Made by a program: the position numbers and the translations under genes. A stretch of DNA of 64,000 nucleotides from Hanleya hanleyi (Eukaryota > Mollusca > Polyplacophora > Lepidopleurida > Hanleyidae): the NCBI GenBank assembly GCA_036873755.1, contig JAVTVY010039192.1, positions 62,001 through 126,000 on the forward strand. Direction: 5' to 3'. This document shows positions 24,015 through 35,689 of this stretch, one piece after another. Every line of letters starts with the position of its first letter. The stretch's first letter is position 1. The notes under the pieces are model-generated. The model was given only the letters and a program-made list of their open reading frames with translations. It was not told the DNA's origin and made no database searches.

Positions 24015-24620
24015 TTTTTTAGTTGTCCTCCGACACCCGAAGGGCTAAAGGGGGACTATAGTATTGGGGTCCGTCCGTGCGTCTGTGCATCCTTCCGGAT
24101 TCGTTTCCGGACAATAATTTCTGGAAAACTGAACGGATTCTTTTCAAATTTGGTATGTGGGTACCTCGCCTCAAGATCTCACTTGGGATTGTTTTTCATG
24201 CCGATTCGCATATAGGTGGCACCACCTGGGGGCCAAGTTAAAATTTTCTTTCCGGACAATAACTTTTGAAAAACGGAATGGATTCTTTTCAAATTTGGTG
24301 TATGGGTACCTCACCTCAAGATCTCACTTGGGATTGTTTTTCGCACCGATCCGCCTATAGGTGGCGCCACCGGGGGGGCCAAGTTAAAATTTTGTTTCCG
24401 GACATTAACTTTTGAAAAACTGAATGGATTCGTTTTGGCCGCAAGATCTCACTTGGGATTGATTTCCACGCTGACCCACCTATAGGTGGCGCCACCTGAG
24501 GACCAAGTTAAAATTTTGTTCTCGTACAATACCTTCTGAAATCCTGGCCGGATTAGGACAAATTCGGTAATTGTGGGTACCTTGCCACTGGATCTCACTT
24601 GGGATCGCTCTGCATGCTGG
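24015..24620 (+). repeat. Hairpin-headed tandem repeat, second family
   Basis: It begins TTTTTTAG, then a short hairpin (GTCCTCC...CCCGAAGGGCTAAAGGGGGAC), a GTCCGTCCGTGCGTC run, and four to five units of about 125-145 bp. Each unit contains CCGGACAATAACTTTTGAAA, TTTTCAAATTTGGT, CTCAAGATCTCACTTGGGAT and TATAGGTGGCGCCACC. It lies in the last PUSL1 intron. The layout parallels the composite repeats at 3497 and 8821. Confidence 0.8.
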
Positions 24621-25199
24621 GTACTGAAAGTTATGGTTCCAAGTCAAATCAATTGTTTCAACGTCGGGGGACTTGAACACCTCAGGTTTTCATTTTTTTA
24701 CAATCAATGTTTAGATATTTATACCACCGTTATGGTAGTAAAACTCGACGACTATGAACCCCTGGTCAACACGTGTGTGTGTGATAACCTTTTTATTACG
24801 ATACATTAAACCGTCAAACGGGCTATGCTAAAATTCCGGGGTGATTGAATTATTACAACTTCTGATCGTATTTTTCTCCAAAAATCATAGGTGATCGATC
24901 TCCGATAGGGTAATCGATTTATTAGAGGAATTACAATATGCAGTTTTTTTGATGATTGAGAAATAAGTTGCCTGATTTGGAAGTGGCTTGATTGTTAAGA
25001 GAAAGCTTAGGGCTGGTATTGTTATTTAACAAGATGCATTATCGAATATGGTTATCTTTTCAAATCAAGCGATCAGATATTGATTTGGTGTGGGGGGGGG
25101 GGGGGGGGGTAGACGGCTGGGTATTGAAAAGTGGGAAGATCATTTTATTAGGAGTGCTGAAATCTGGCCTTTCTTTGCTAATATGCCTTCTTATTTCAG
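24621..25199. other. Intron 5' of the last PUSL1 exon
   Basis: No gene or clear repeat. It contains a G run at about 25091-25108 that can cause sequencing errors, and ends in a pyrimidine-rich tract and TTTCAG at the acceptor for the exon starting at 25200. Confidence 0.4.
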
Positions 25200-25523
25200 A
25201 TTTGGAATATTTACTGCCAGAAGGACTGGAATTTGATATGGACCTCATAAGATACAGATTCAGATTCAGATTCGTTTATTGGCGCAAACACAAATCACAT
25301 TGGTTAAGGCCAGTAACAGTATACATGAACAAGTGTATGATTTTACATGGCTCAACAGAGGCTCGAATTGTTTTCAATTATTTCAAAACTGGTACATGTC
25401 AATCTGCCTGTACAGAATATCAACTGACTCTCCTGTCGATACATGGACCTCATTCGTTCATTTAGAGAATTTGAATCGGATCCCAACATGATTGAGATTG
25501 ATGGAGGATTTTCAGACTCATGA
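25200..25523 (+). pseudogene. PUSL1: PUSL1-like last exon, split by a retroposon
   Basis: The exon starts after CTTCTTATTTCAG. Its first two bases complete the codon opened at 23729, giving the junction residues MKDLEYLLPEGL. The frame runs through EFDMDLI to 25248, where a foreign 194-bp segment begins. After the second copy of ATGGACCTCAT (25443-25453) the same frame resumes as FREFESDPNMIEIDGG and closes at TGA 25521-25523. The insertion plus one duplication is 205 bp (205 = 3x68+1), so it shifts frame. As it stands, the exon reads about 70 foreign residues and stops at TAG 25463-25465. The catalytic domain is upstream and intact, so the enzyme may keep activity with an altered C-terminus. 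Calling the exon broken assumes this splice junction is right. Confidence 0.7.
25249..25442 (-). mobile_element. Non-LTR retroposon 3' end with 11-bp target duplication
   Basis: A 194-bp insertion flanked by direct repeats ATGGACCTCAT (25238-25248, 25443-25453). On the minus strand it ends in tandem GAATCT-type hexamers preceded by GCCAATAAAC. That is the form of non-LTR elements whose 3' end is a short microsatellite instead of poly(A). The variable-length duplication and 5' truncation fit target-primed reverse transcription (family knowledge). It interrupts the last PUSL1-like coding exon. Confidence 0.8.
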
Positions 25524-28500
25524 GAAGGGAAATCAGTGGATAATAAAATATCCAACGTACCAGTACATTGTGATAAAGCAAGATGACCAAAACTATATCC
25601 TGGCACCAGGGCATGTAACTGCCACCCCGGAGAAATCCCTGGCTGAATGGATTGCTGGGTGGGGGGGGAGATACATTTTGCCAGAACTATGTGATATAGC
25701 GGCAGATGGCCCAGTTAGTTTTTCTTAATTTATACGATAAATGCGCTACAAGAGAATAATTTTCAGCTTCTGATAGATGAGAGACCAATATTTAGTTGCT
25801 GAGTTTTTGGTGGACTAATTTGTGACTTCTCATGACAAAGCAATCCGCCAAATATTAAAATTCTTTGCTGTGAGTATTATGAGAGAGGTCCTTACTCGAC
25901 ATCGGTAAATATACGGAAAAGGCCGAACGGAAGAGAATGATATAGGACCCCACCCATGGGGTTGTGAATGTTAAAAGAAATAGGACACAAATGCCAGGTC
26001 ATGATATGACTGAAATATTGTTGAAAGTGACGTTAAATTATATTCATTCGCTCACTCTTTCTGATAAATACAACAATGATCGAGCAGCTGAGTTCATTGT
26101 TATATTTGGGTATCAATTCAATGTTACCATGGTAACCAGAAGTATTGTCATGTAAATATTCTGGATAATTAATATTGGATGCTTTGATAGTGATATTAAT
26201 GTGTAATTGTGGTGCTTTTGCATGTTTACATCATGCAGTAATACCTAGCCCCAATGTGAGAACATGAGTACGTGTGACGGAAGGAACCAAATCTGTATGT
26301 AAGACCATTCGAGTAGGTCGCAGGAATAGACTGCTAATGTCAGCCCTTGCGAAAAAAAATGCTGACAATAGTGAAAGACAATATACTCAGTCAATTTTGA
26401 CCCCTTGTGGATGCCAGTCTGAATTTGACCACAAATCTTGATCTGTGCGATATATATAGATTCGAAATGGGAATAGAATGTTGGACTATTGGTGTACATA
26501 TACGCCACTAGCTTTAAGGAGTCTATTGTCAGTTTGATCAGCATCTATAGGACGTATTGAATGAATAACTGTTTTTACATTCATTCTGTTTTAGAAACCA
26601 TTTCTTGATCCGATAAAGGATACGTGACATTAATATTGGAAAACTCCTTACATGTGATGGTAATAATGCAGTTTTTTCCCCCAATCCAAAATGAGCCAAA
26701 TCAGATTCTTCTTGTTTATGTACTGAAATTTCAGCCTGGCAAAAAATTGTGATGTTCAATTGTATAAAAATGGAGATCTGGTTGATCAAAATGTGCTCTC
26801 AGAAAGGTTTTGGTTTGAGGTGTCATATTTAAACATAGAAAATTCTTCATATAAAGGCATCAAAAACACCAAAATAAACCAAGGAGCACATTTCGATCAA
26901 TCACATCTCCATTGATACATGTATGTAAGTGAACAAGGCAATTCTGTTGAGGCTGGTATTTCATTTCATAAACTTCAAGAAGAATATAATTTTGTAGGTT
27001 TTGGAGTGAAAAAAAAATTGGCTTTACATTCATAACTATCACACACAAAGAAGTTCTCCCTAAGTCATTCTCCCATTTTCAGAGTTTGTAACCTCCTAAA
27101 AAAATCAGTGTAACGTCCTCTTACTGCACTTTGCAGAAAAAAGCGGCATGCATGCCCATTTGGTCTGTATCGATTTTGATAGACACATGGAGCATATATT
27201 TGTCATATGATAGGGATGGGAAATGCATTGTGTATATCGTATAAAAGAATTAAAATTAATGATAGATTCTTACAGAAGAACATATGAGACGTTTTGTTTA
27301 GCTGTGACATTCTGAGCCCACTCCATTTATAAGCAGACAATGCTGATTGGCCGAGAGTACTGTGCACAAAAGCTGTGCGCCGAGATTTTAACTCGAGTGT
27401 AATCAGAAGGTATATCTGAGAGCAGAAGGTATACAATCTGATACCATGAGTATGCCCTAAGTAAGCATCGCATATCCTGTTTGATCACATCAATATTTAG
27501 ATGGAAAATTGTTCTTCCTGAGATTGGGTAATTTGAGTATTTGTTCTCTGATATCCATGCTTGAGGGACCGAGAGACAAGAGGAGTTGATGGTAGGCAAG
27601 CAAAAGAAAGAACAAAACACCACATTTGTTTTTTATATTTTTATCAACTTTGTCAAAAATGTAATAACAGATAAATAAGAAGATGCAATGGTCATGGTGG
27701 TATATTATGTCCAAAATGTATTGCCTTGGCATTTGCATGTATTATGTAAAATATAACCAGAGATTACTTGTTGTATAATAAGGGAGATTCGTCTTTTACT
27801 CTCGCCACCTTTTCTTCTCTTTTGTTCCAACATCCAATGAAATATCACAACATGAAGAGCCAATGAAACTGCTCCTAGCATTTTTGTTAGGGAACAAAAT
27901 GGATCATAACCCCTTTACCATATCAAATTCTGTAATTGTGTATCTCCGACTAGTATACCTTTCTTGTTCACTATAAGCTGTCAGTCCGTTGACTTGCAAC
28001 TTGCCCATGAATTATGCTGGCAGTGTATAGATAGTTTTCTTTCTCCCACCCTGTGAGAGTTAGTTGTAAATTCAAGTCGTGATCATGATGATGAAGTTGC
28101 TTCTGCCCCAGTGTCTCGGAGGATGGGGTTTGGTTTCCTTACCCATAAACGTTTGGGAGCACACACTTTTTGTTCATTTTATGGATGAAACTCAGATATT
28201 TGGCTGATTTGAGAACTCTTGAAAAGTTTGAGAGGGAGTTATTCATTTTGATCTGTAATTCCCCAAAACCCCATTCATTCATTCATGTAAATTCCAGGCC
28301 TCTCCATTAGTTTTCAAAATACCCATCTTATTCCGGTCATTCCCATGTGACTTACAAATTCTTTATGACAACTGTGTATGACTTTGGTATTTGTAATTGG
28401 TTAAAAATTGGTGTCATATCGAGAGGATTTTGTCATTGAAAATACTAAAACATTTATGGCCTAATCAAACTTATTAATTGCAGAAACCCTCTGCAGTTTG

Positions 28501-28745
28501 ATAAAAAAGAGTTTGTACATAAGTCGTTTTTTTTTTTACCCATATAATCCACCCACAATTTTGGTACACTGCATTTGTGCTCCGTTGACCAACGTTGACT
28601 CAACAACACTCGGGCAACAGCGACGAAACGCCAATCGTAACAACCAAACCCAACGTTGACCAAACATCGTCGCGTTGTCTGGGTATGCATTTGAAGGACA
28701 TTAAAAACCTCCATGGCTTGGTGTTTATCCAGTTATTGGAGTTCC
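25524..28745. other. Intergenic DNA, no gene recognised
   Basis: AT-rich DNA between the convergent PUSL1-like and PDLIM-like genes. Open frames are all under 105 aa, overlap on both strands and show no known motif. Part of it may be the PUSL1 3' untranslated region or unrecognised small 3' exons of the PDLIM-like gene. One TACATGTA lies at 26916-26923. No RNA gene was seen. Confidence 0.4.
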
Positions 28746-29360
28746 ACAAAGGACCTTGTATGTTTAGATGGGTAAATGGCCCCAGAACAGGTGCGATAGA
28801 AGTGCCTAAAATAAAATATTGCATATACATGTACAAGAAATTGTTCAACTGGCATGAAGTACAATATTATATTTTATACTCAGGCATAATTCAAGGCACT
28901 GATTCTCATGATTCTGGAGTAACAGGGCCGTGAAGTAATGCATTCGTGCAAAATAATTGATTCTGGGGTGAAAATTCTTATTGTTCTCTGTAAAAATATG
29001 AAGATAGACGATAACCAGAACCGGATTTGGTCTACGACTACGTATTGGAACAGCGAGTATGCATGCTGTATCAAACCGGTTATGGTTATCGTTTAACTTC
29101 ATATGTTTATAAAAAGAAATATGAGGTGTTTTCGCCTCAAAATTGACGGTTTTGCACGAATGCACTATTTCACGGCCCTGTTATTCGAGAATGATGAGAC
29201 TCAGTCCCTCGAAACTTTTCTGAGTATACAATATAATATTGTACTTCATGCCAACTGAACACTTTCTTGTATATGCAATGTTTTATTTTTGGGCACTTCT
29301 ACTACACCTGTTCTGGGACCATTTACCTATCTAAACATACCAGGTCCTTTTTCTATTTAG
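28746..29360. repeat. Long inverted repeat (about 210-bp arms)
   Basis: The left arm 28746-28955 (features CCACAAAGGACCT, GAACAGGTG, AGAAGTGCC, GAAGTACAATATTATA, ACAGGGCCGTGAA) recurs inverted at about 29140-29360, with an approximately 185-bp spacer. The arms are diverged by scattered substitutions and small indels, as in an old foldback element. The left arm holds a TACATGTA (28826-28833) where the right arm reads TATACAAG, another candidate insertion site. Confidence 0.8.
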
Positions 29361-30241
29361 AAAGCTTCGAAATATAAATTTCGATCAAATGCAAATTATT
29401 TTATCCTTATCTACACCTGGCGGTTTAAGTTGTATCACAGTAATGGTCTGGAGCTATGCAGTTTAATAGAGAGTTTAAACTGCTCTAATATGTTCCATTT
29501 ATAACGATTTTCACATAGTTAATGTCAAGTGAAAAATAATTGATCCGGACAGCGCTGGTGGGAAGGGGTTGGATCAGAGGACAGATAATTTGGTAACAGA
29601 GTAACTTGGGGCGGGAAATGTTTGGTTTACCCATACCCGACCGTCCAGAGCGAGACTTTCCTGGTTACTGGGGCAATGCCACAGGCCTACTGTAAATTTA
29701 TGGATGATACTTTGTGATTCGAATCATAAATGCGTTAGCAGTATCTCAGGGGTATAATGCGTGAGAATGGTTGGTGCCGTTAGACCCCTATAGACTTCCC
29801 TGAAGCTGAATATCAGTACCGGTGTGGAGGCTAAGAATGTCCGGTGGCTAAGAGTGTCCGGCTCCTATCTTCTAACCCAGCTGGGACACTTTTCTCCACG
29901 TCGGGGACACGTGTCCGTCCTTGGTTCCAAAAGAAAAGGATATGAAAAGGGATACCAATCACCAGGACATTCTTATCCATCACACCGGTACAACAGGTAT
30001 AATGGTGATCTCAAGATAAACTTTGTTTAGCCCATTATGTTGCGGGAAAAAACATTTTCACCATATACTCCGAGAAGGATTCGTAGCCAAGTTGACATGG
30101 CTTCGTTCGTAACGAATGAACCCTTGTCAACTTGGCTAAAAGATTCGGTGTGAGACCATGACCAACGAAATTTAACTGACCAAATGGACTGTAGGCCTAT
30201 GGCATTAGATAATTTTAATATGCCTTGTTCAACACAAATGC
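29361..30241. other. Intergenic DNA with one short hairpin
   Basis: No gene recognised. A hairpin at about 30089-30139 has arms AGCCAAGTTGACA(TGG) and TGTCAACTTGGCT around CGTTCGTAACGAA. A repeated GTCCGG block occurs near 29839-29860. Confidence 0.4.
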
Positions 30242-30412
30242 GGGTCAAAAACTCAACGGGTGCACAGGGGCTCGTTACCATTGTTAATTGGTTAAATAGG
30301 TTGATTATAGGGGGGGGGTCGAGGTCGGTAATACGACCCCCCCTATAATCAACCTATTTAACCAATTAACAACGGTAACAAGCCCCTGTGAACGGGTGTG
30401 TTCATTTGACCC
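30242..30412. repeat. Near-perfect 171-bp inverted repeat
   Basis: The outer parts GGGTCAAA / TTTGACCC and inner parts CAGGGGCTCGTTACCATTGT / its near-complement flank a fully complementary core (TTAATTGGTTAAATAGGTTG and on to TATAGGGGGGG, with the reverse at 30340-30375). The centre is CGAGGTCGGTAATACGA. It would form a very stable hairpin in RNA or a cruciform in DNA; it is probably a foldback element. Confidence 0.85.
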
Positions 30413-31533
30413 ATCGGAATTGAGAAGAAAAATAAAATTCATTGTATAGTTTAGTCTGGGATACAATACCTTATCCCAGGTTTAGCCAGTTTTGAAAAGC
30501 TGAATTGCATCATGTGTAAAGATCTTTTTCTGAAAATTGTCAAACTTTGAAGAAAATCTTCATAAACAACAAACATATCTTTGGTTATTTCAATAGAACA
30601 ACCCAATAAAATGTCTTTCTGCATAGATTCGAAAGAGACGATGCGCTCTTGAAAAAGTCCCACGAGTTCACTTTTTCCCGACTCTCCTCTGTTGCCGGGG
30701 AGTTGGGAAGTTGTGGCCGAGATGATTAATGAGCGCGTAAGGAGACGATGACGCCAGCTGGAAGCGAGATTGGCGACATTCCAAGCCAGACATCCAAGTG
30801 TTTTTAGCGTATTTCAAGTGAACTTCTGCTACACCTCTATTGCGGTTGTCCATATGCTCGTTGGATGGAAACTCCCTGGGCGTTCAAGTATTGTGTTCGA
30901 TCTTGCTTTTTCCTGTCGAATATGGACGATGGACGCGGACCTGAAAGAAAACATTAGAATTATTGATCTATAGTTTTCTTTTAACAGATTCATCAACATG
31001 ATGAACTGTCGCAGAGACTCTTAACTCCAGAAACTAACTTGTATATAATAGGCTGGCCTTGCGTGATAATCCGTGTGAAAATGTACATAGAAAAGCATTT
31101 CCCTGGAAATAGAAAATGTTTTTTCGAAAAAATAGCCATGTCTAATTTTATCTGGACTCTCTAGCAGTTGAAAAGTAAAGTTAGTTGCATCAATATTTCA
31201 AAAAATAAATTCCGGGAAAGCGGACGTGCACTAGACCCATGTTGTCAACATAAAGAACTTATACAATGTAAAAGTAGTATACCGCCACCAGAACTGATGA
31301 TAGAGTAGTAGACTGTGGACGCTTTTCAATACAAAATCGGTTTTGTTGCTTTATTTTCAATCGGCTAAGTAAAACTGCTCCATATTCAGCATTTCTACAA
31401 ATGTACCATCTACTGTTAATGATCTATCTACATTCAAGTACTTCGCCTTATAGAGTAACACTACATTCGCTCGGTATGGAAGAGGGTGACGACGGAGAGC
31501 GCTTGCAGACCTGTTAAAAAAATACGACTGTAC
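30413..31533. other. Region 3' of the recognised PDLIM-like exons
   Basis: No exon with a LIM or ZM motif was identified on the minus strand here. The open frames at 30451-30853 lack recognisable domains. It includes ordinary AT-rich DNA that would be PDLIM intron or 3' untranslated sequence. Confidence 0.35.
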
Positions 31534-31706
31534 CTTTTTCACCTTCTGATTGACCGAGTTCGGATTTCAAGACGGAGAAAGTTTTAGATTCAACAGGTTG
31601 GAATTCCGCTCCCTCCTCGTTCATATGTATGGTACTTTCTTCCACAACCTCCACATTTCCAGGGGGTGGTAGCTTCGCGGAGGCCGTCACCACGTCGACA
31701 GCACCT
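31534..31706 (-). CDS. PDLIM/Zasp-like gene, exon 3 of those recognised
   Basis: A 173-bp exon on the minus strand between acceptor TTTTTCAG and donor GTACAGTC. It enters with one base completing a codon and leaves after one base. It encodes VDVVTASAKLPPPGNVEVVE followed by an acidic linker and VESKTFSVLKSELGQ. A short SxxFxxLxxxL helix after the PDZ domain is typical of PDLIM/Zasp proteins (family knowledge). If the donor is not used, four to five more codons lead to a stop at 31514-31516. That would make a short PDZ-only isoform, as occurs in this family. Confidence 0.75.
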
Positions 31707-31819
31707 CTGAAAAATTGAGAGGTCCATTGGATGTAAAACAAATAGTGAAGAAAGAGTTGGCGTCAATCACAAAACTACCTTTTACCTATAACACGATATC
31801 TGCATTGTATGAAAAGTGA

Positions 31820-32480
31820 CCGGGGGTGGGGGCATGTTCCCGAGGGTAGTGGATGGGACAAGTGTAGTATGGTGTAAGCTCCAGGAATATATGAGGGTAG
31901 GGGGTCGGACGAGGCTTAGTTTATGAGATAGAGGATGTGGCTTGGGGCCCGGGAGTTGATGGGGACATGTTCCTGAGGGTAGCGGTTGGGTTGAATAAGT
32001 GCGTAGCCTGGTGTAAGCTCCAGGCTCCAGAAATATATGAGGGTAGGGGGTCGGACGAGGCTTAGTTTAGGAGATAGAGGATGTGGCTTGGTGCCCCGGG
32101 AGTAGAGACATGTTCCGGAAGGTAGCGGATAGGTTGAATAAATATAGAATAGTGTAAGCTCCAGGAATATATGGGGGTAGTGGGTCGGACGAGGCTTAGT
32201 TTAGGAGATAGAGGATGGGGCTTGGTGTCCCTGGGGGGAGGGGCCTAAGTGCATCATGGGGTAAGCTCTCAGAATATATCCGGGTTCGTGAGGCGGGGCT
32301 TACTTCAGGAAACATGGGGTGAAGCTGAGAAGCTGTGGATAGGAAAACATTTGGTGCCCCAAGGTGGGGACTTCCTCCCGAGGGTAGTGCATGGGTTGAA
32401 TAAGTCTAGTATGTTGTAAGCACCCGGAATATATGACGGTTGGGGGAGAGGGTCGAGCGGGGCTTAGTTCAGACATAGGG
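31820..32480. repeat. About 150-bp GC-rich tandem repeat in PDLIM intron
   Basis: Four to five diverged units containing GGAATATATGAGGGTAGGGG, TCGGACGAGGCTTAGTT, AGGAGATAGAGGATGTGG, CATGTTCC and GTGTAAGCTCCAGG. The units decay toward 32480. There is no coding potential. The array lies between the second and third recognised PDLIM exons. Confidence 0.85.
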
Positions 32481-32696
32481 TGAGGCCGACAAGCTGTGGA
32501 CAGGAAAAATTGTCCACGTCCAAAGAATTATCTTTTTCGTACAGACCCAAGGACCCAGACATCCTTTAGATCCCTGTATCGAGCTTTCCGCAGCTAAAGC
32601 TACGGGATCGCTAAAATGAGCTTTGAATATCTAAATGTCTAGATCGTACGAGATTTTTGGTTCTTTCTGGTCCAGTAAACTCTCAACAGTATATAC

Positions 32697-32848
32697 CTCT
32701 GTACTGTAATTAAAAATTCGTTTCCGGCTCTGTTCATTTCGCCCTTCGCGGCGTTGTGGGCAAAACCCTGGATCACAGTTTCACCTATCTTGATGATGGC
32801 GTCGCCGGACCTGATGCCTGCACCCGCCGCCCGTCCGTTTGGCTGCAC
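32697..32848 (-). CDS. PDLIM/Zasp-like gene, second PDZ exon
   Basis: A 152-bp exon on the minus strand after GATTTTCTTCAG, starting in phase 0 and ending after two bases before GTATATAC. It encodes VQPNGRAAGAGIRSGDAIIK and ends NEFLITVQR. This is the second half of a PDZ domain: the GDxIxxIxG-type turn, the ligand-binding helix (AHNAAKGEMNRAG) and the last strand. PDZ domains bind C-terminal peptides. In Zasp/PDLIM proteins they anchor alpha-actinin at Z-discs and stress fibres (family knowledge). Phases match both neighbouring exons. Confidence 0.93.
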
Positions 32849-32913
32849 CTGAAGAAAATCGGAAGGATGATAATTAACGAATTGAACTGAAATACCAGTA
32901 GTTTAAAGATGGG

Positions 32914-34000
32914 ACTTTTGGGTCACAATAGCAGGAGCAGGATCAGAAAATTTATAATGGAAGCGATGTCATCACCGCAAGTGACATCATCACCGGAAGT
33001 GATGTTACGAAGAGCATTATCATGATCAGCGACACGACTAGGAGCAAGCGAAGCTGTAAAACGGATTCAGTAATCACGATCATTGATTAGGGAGCAAAAG
33101 ATAGACAGGAGCACAAGGGTCAAGCGAGAAGTTAGGTCAGAATGCAAGAGCAAAACATTAGACCAACCAGAATCATGTATACATCCGAAATATTCGATGA
33201 CGTAATCGTTGACCATGTTTGATCACGTGATACATGTACTTTGGGTATAACCTGTGTTCATTTTTGTGAAGAAATCTAAAGACTCTATATCCATAGAATA
33301 AGCAATTGAAACCCCAAAGTTTCTAACCCATACCTCGATACCCGATTACCGTGTGAGAATTTGACCAATCAGAATCATGTATACGACCGCTATGTTTTAT
33401 CAAGTGACAGTTTAACCTGTTGAGAGAATGATTTAGCATAATTATTTCATGTCAATCACAAAACCAGTGCAGATGTGTGCTATGTACCCTTGTATTTACG
33501 TGGGTGTTTTGGGGGGAAGATTATAAGGGGAGGACACTCCGTTTTGGAAACCACAACACACATATGCAGTTTAGTATTATAATATAGACGCTATCTTATT
33601 CGAGTATCTTAAGATGATCCTCGACTCAAGAGGTTGTCCGAACACAAACCCTATATTTTTCTGATGTGGGTAGTCGAAAAAAATTGTTTTGATCTAGATT
33701 TTCCTGTACCTATCCGCAAATATTACCATGTCAGCCGTGTTTTGTCAGAATCATGATAAATCTATTTCCTGCATAACAAGGCAAGGAGGTCTCTGCATGC
33801 AGATACATGTCCACCGGTGTTGTTTGTTTATTCATTGCTCCGTGTTCCTTGATCGAAAATACCTTACACTAGCGTCACTCGCTTATGATTGTGTACCTGA
33901 TCCTGAACATCGCTATTTCGGTGATGACATCACTTCCGGTGATTAAGTCATTTCCTTTGGTTACGTTAATTCCGCTGTTCATGCTCCTGTGACCCAAAGT
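32914..34000. mobile_element. Foldback element, about 1.1 kb
   Basis: The ends ACTTTTGGGTCACAATAGC and (reversed) ACTTTGGGTCACAGGAGC are inverted. The arms continue for over 100 bp with shared CACCGGAAGTGATG, GACATCATCACCG and CAGGATCAG motifs. Inside, GACCAATCAGAATCATGTAT occurs twice in direct orientation (33161-33181 and 33363-33382). No transposase frame. It lies in PDLIM intron 1. A clear target duplication was not found. Confidence 0.65.
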
Positions 34001-34106
34001 GTTCATTTTAACACTACTAATACTCATATCAAATCATCGATATTTGTCTCACTATTATTTGAGACAACGAACTTGAACAATAACTTCGTGAAACGTCCGA
34101 AAAACG

Positions 34107-34437
34107 CACGGAGATCTGAGGACAAGCAATGAGTAGCCATCTTGCCATCAGCGACTGACTGATTGGTGAATCAAATTTTCTCTGATTTCAAGGTCTATTT
34201 AAGTTTGAAGAAACCTCATAATATCTCCGCATGTTGGGTGATTTATGGCGGCCTGAACTACATCCCGTAACACTTGCGATGAAACTTAGCTATTTATTTC
34301 GAAGAAATTAACTTTTGTGCTCATGCTCGTCTGACGTCACCGGTCCAGATCTGAACCGGTGACGTCACTGGGCTTGACAGATCAGCCAGTCGCTGATGGC
34401 ATGATCACTAGTCATTGCTTGTCCTCAGATCTCCGTG
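34107..34437. mobile_element. MITE-like inverted repeat, 331 bp
   Basis: The left arm CACGGAGATCTGAGGACAAG and further (to about 34165, including CCATCAGCGACTG) is repeated inverted at 34370-34437. The centre contains CACCGGT...ACCGGTGACGTCA palindromic motifs. Non-coding, in PDLIM intron 1. Confidence 0.75.
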
Positions 34438-35033
34438 ATCATATTAGAAGCTGCATGAGACGCTACGATGAAAGTCGTGGGGCCATCCACCAGCGGAGAA
34501 CACAGAATGTGTACTTTTATAACAGGCCATATTCGAGAAAATGCATCTGTGATTGCTAGATACAGAGTGGGACTTGTCGAATACCTAGATGCCAATGTGA
34601 GAGATCTTATAATGATTGACGACTTTATGATGGAAGACAAAACCGGATACGACGGAATTTCATTTCTGTGTATCGGCCTTTCGTGTGAGCTTCTTTTGTT
34701 CGTTCGAGCCGTTGTATTACTGAAAAGTCACCCGTCTAGGCGCGTTGTTGTATCCAGAAACTATAATCCTTTTCTTTGTTTCGTGTTTCTTACTTAATGA
34801 CCTTTACTGTATCAGATTGTCACTGGCTAGCAAATATTACTGTCAATCCCAGATATTTATAGGTGTATATGCCCACAGCATGATATAGGCTATAACATTC
34901 GATTGATAGGTAAGATTGATATATAGGCGTGGTAACTCTTTCGAAGCCCTCTCCCCTCTGTGTTATTTTTGAAACGCCTTGACACGTAAGATAAAGCTAG
35001 GCATGGCCTTTGTAAGGAATCTATTTTGTACAC
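34438..35033. other. PDLIM intron DNA, no gene recognised
   Basis: A 109-aa open frame (+, 34468-34797) has no recognisable domain and begins inside a repeat arm; I treat it as chance. Nothing else was identified. Confidence 0.35.
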
Positions 35034-35042
35034 AATCCGTAA

Positions 35043-35478
35043 CCATCTGGGTCATCTATATACGCGGTAAGACTGACCCTGGGATCGTGTGTATCCATTT
35101 TCAGCCTCTTTTCGGCAACAAGATGAGGGAATTTCCCGAAATAAATATCACGTGACTTCGTCAGCCAATCCGCTAATATCTATACCGACGTAACCCGCCA
35201 TTTTCGAGTCATGTGCTGTCCTATACTTGTTCAAAATTACAGTTCTACAACACCTCTTGGATGATACGGAAGATATTCATATCTGTATCTTTTGTATACG
35301 CTCAGACAACATATGTTTCAGAAGTAGTATGAAAGCCTGTAATTTATCAGATTTCACGAGTCTGTTCTCCGACGGATGAAGACCGAACAGTATACGGTAA
35401 AGTATCGGATATCGCTCCGCAATAATGGCGACACACGATTCGCAAACCATCTTATGGGTGGTGAAGTGTACGCAAATG
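35043..35478. mobile_element. Insertion flanked by 9-bp direct repeats, full-length form
   Basis: A 436-bp segment flanked by TTTTGTACA (35034-35042, 35479-35487). Its ends GTAACCATCT and GGTGAAGTGTACGCAAAT match the two ends of a 64-bp insertion at 50793-50856, which has its own, different 11-bp duplication. Two independent insertions sharing both termini define a mobile family. Its class is unknown; there are no obvious inverted termini. Confidence 0.65.
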
Positions 35479-35689
35479 TTTTGTACAAGGACAACTACAT
35501 CTTGTCTTTATAAAGCACATGCAACTATGAAATATAAAATTATATCTAGAGTTAAATCATATGTACACAATGCAGAGCTTTTGATGACCTACACAAATTG
35601 AAACTATACAATTATGATTATACAGAGTCATAACTCTGGGTAAAACTCATTAGAACCGGTAAGAAATCTGTCCGCGCACATCTGCAGGG

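Noticed and set aside
24992..25465. 157-aa open frame as an independent gene
   Set aside because: It crosses a G run, a splice acceptor, part of the PUSL1-like exon and a retroposon. It is better explained as exon plus insertion.
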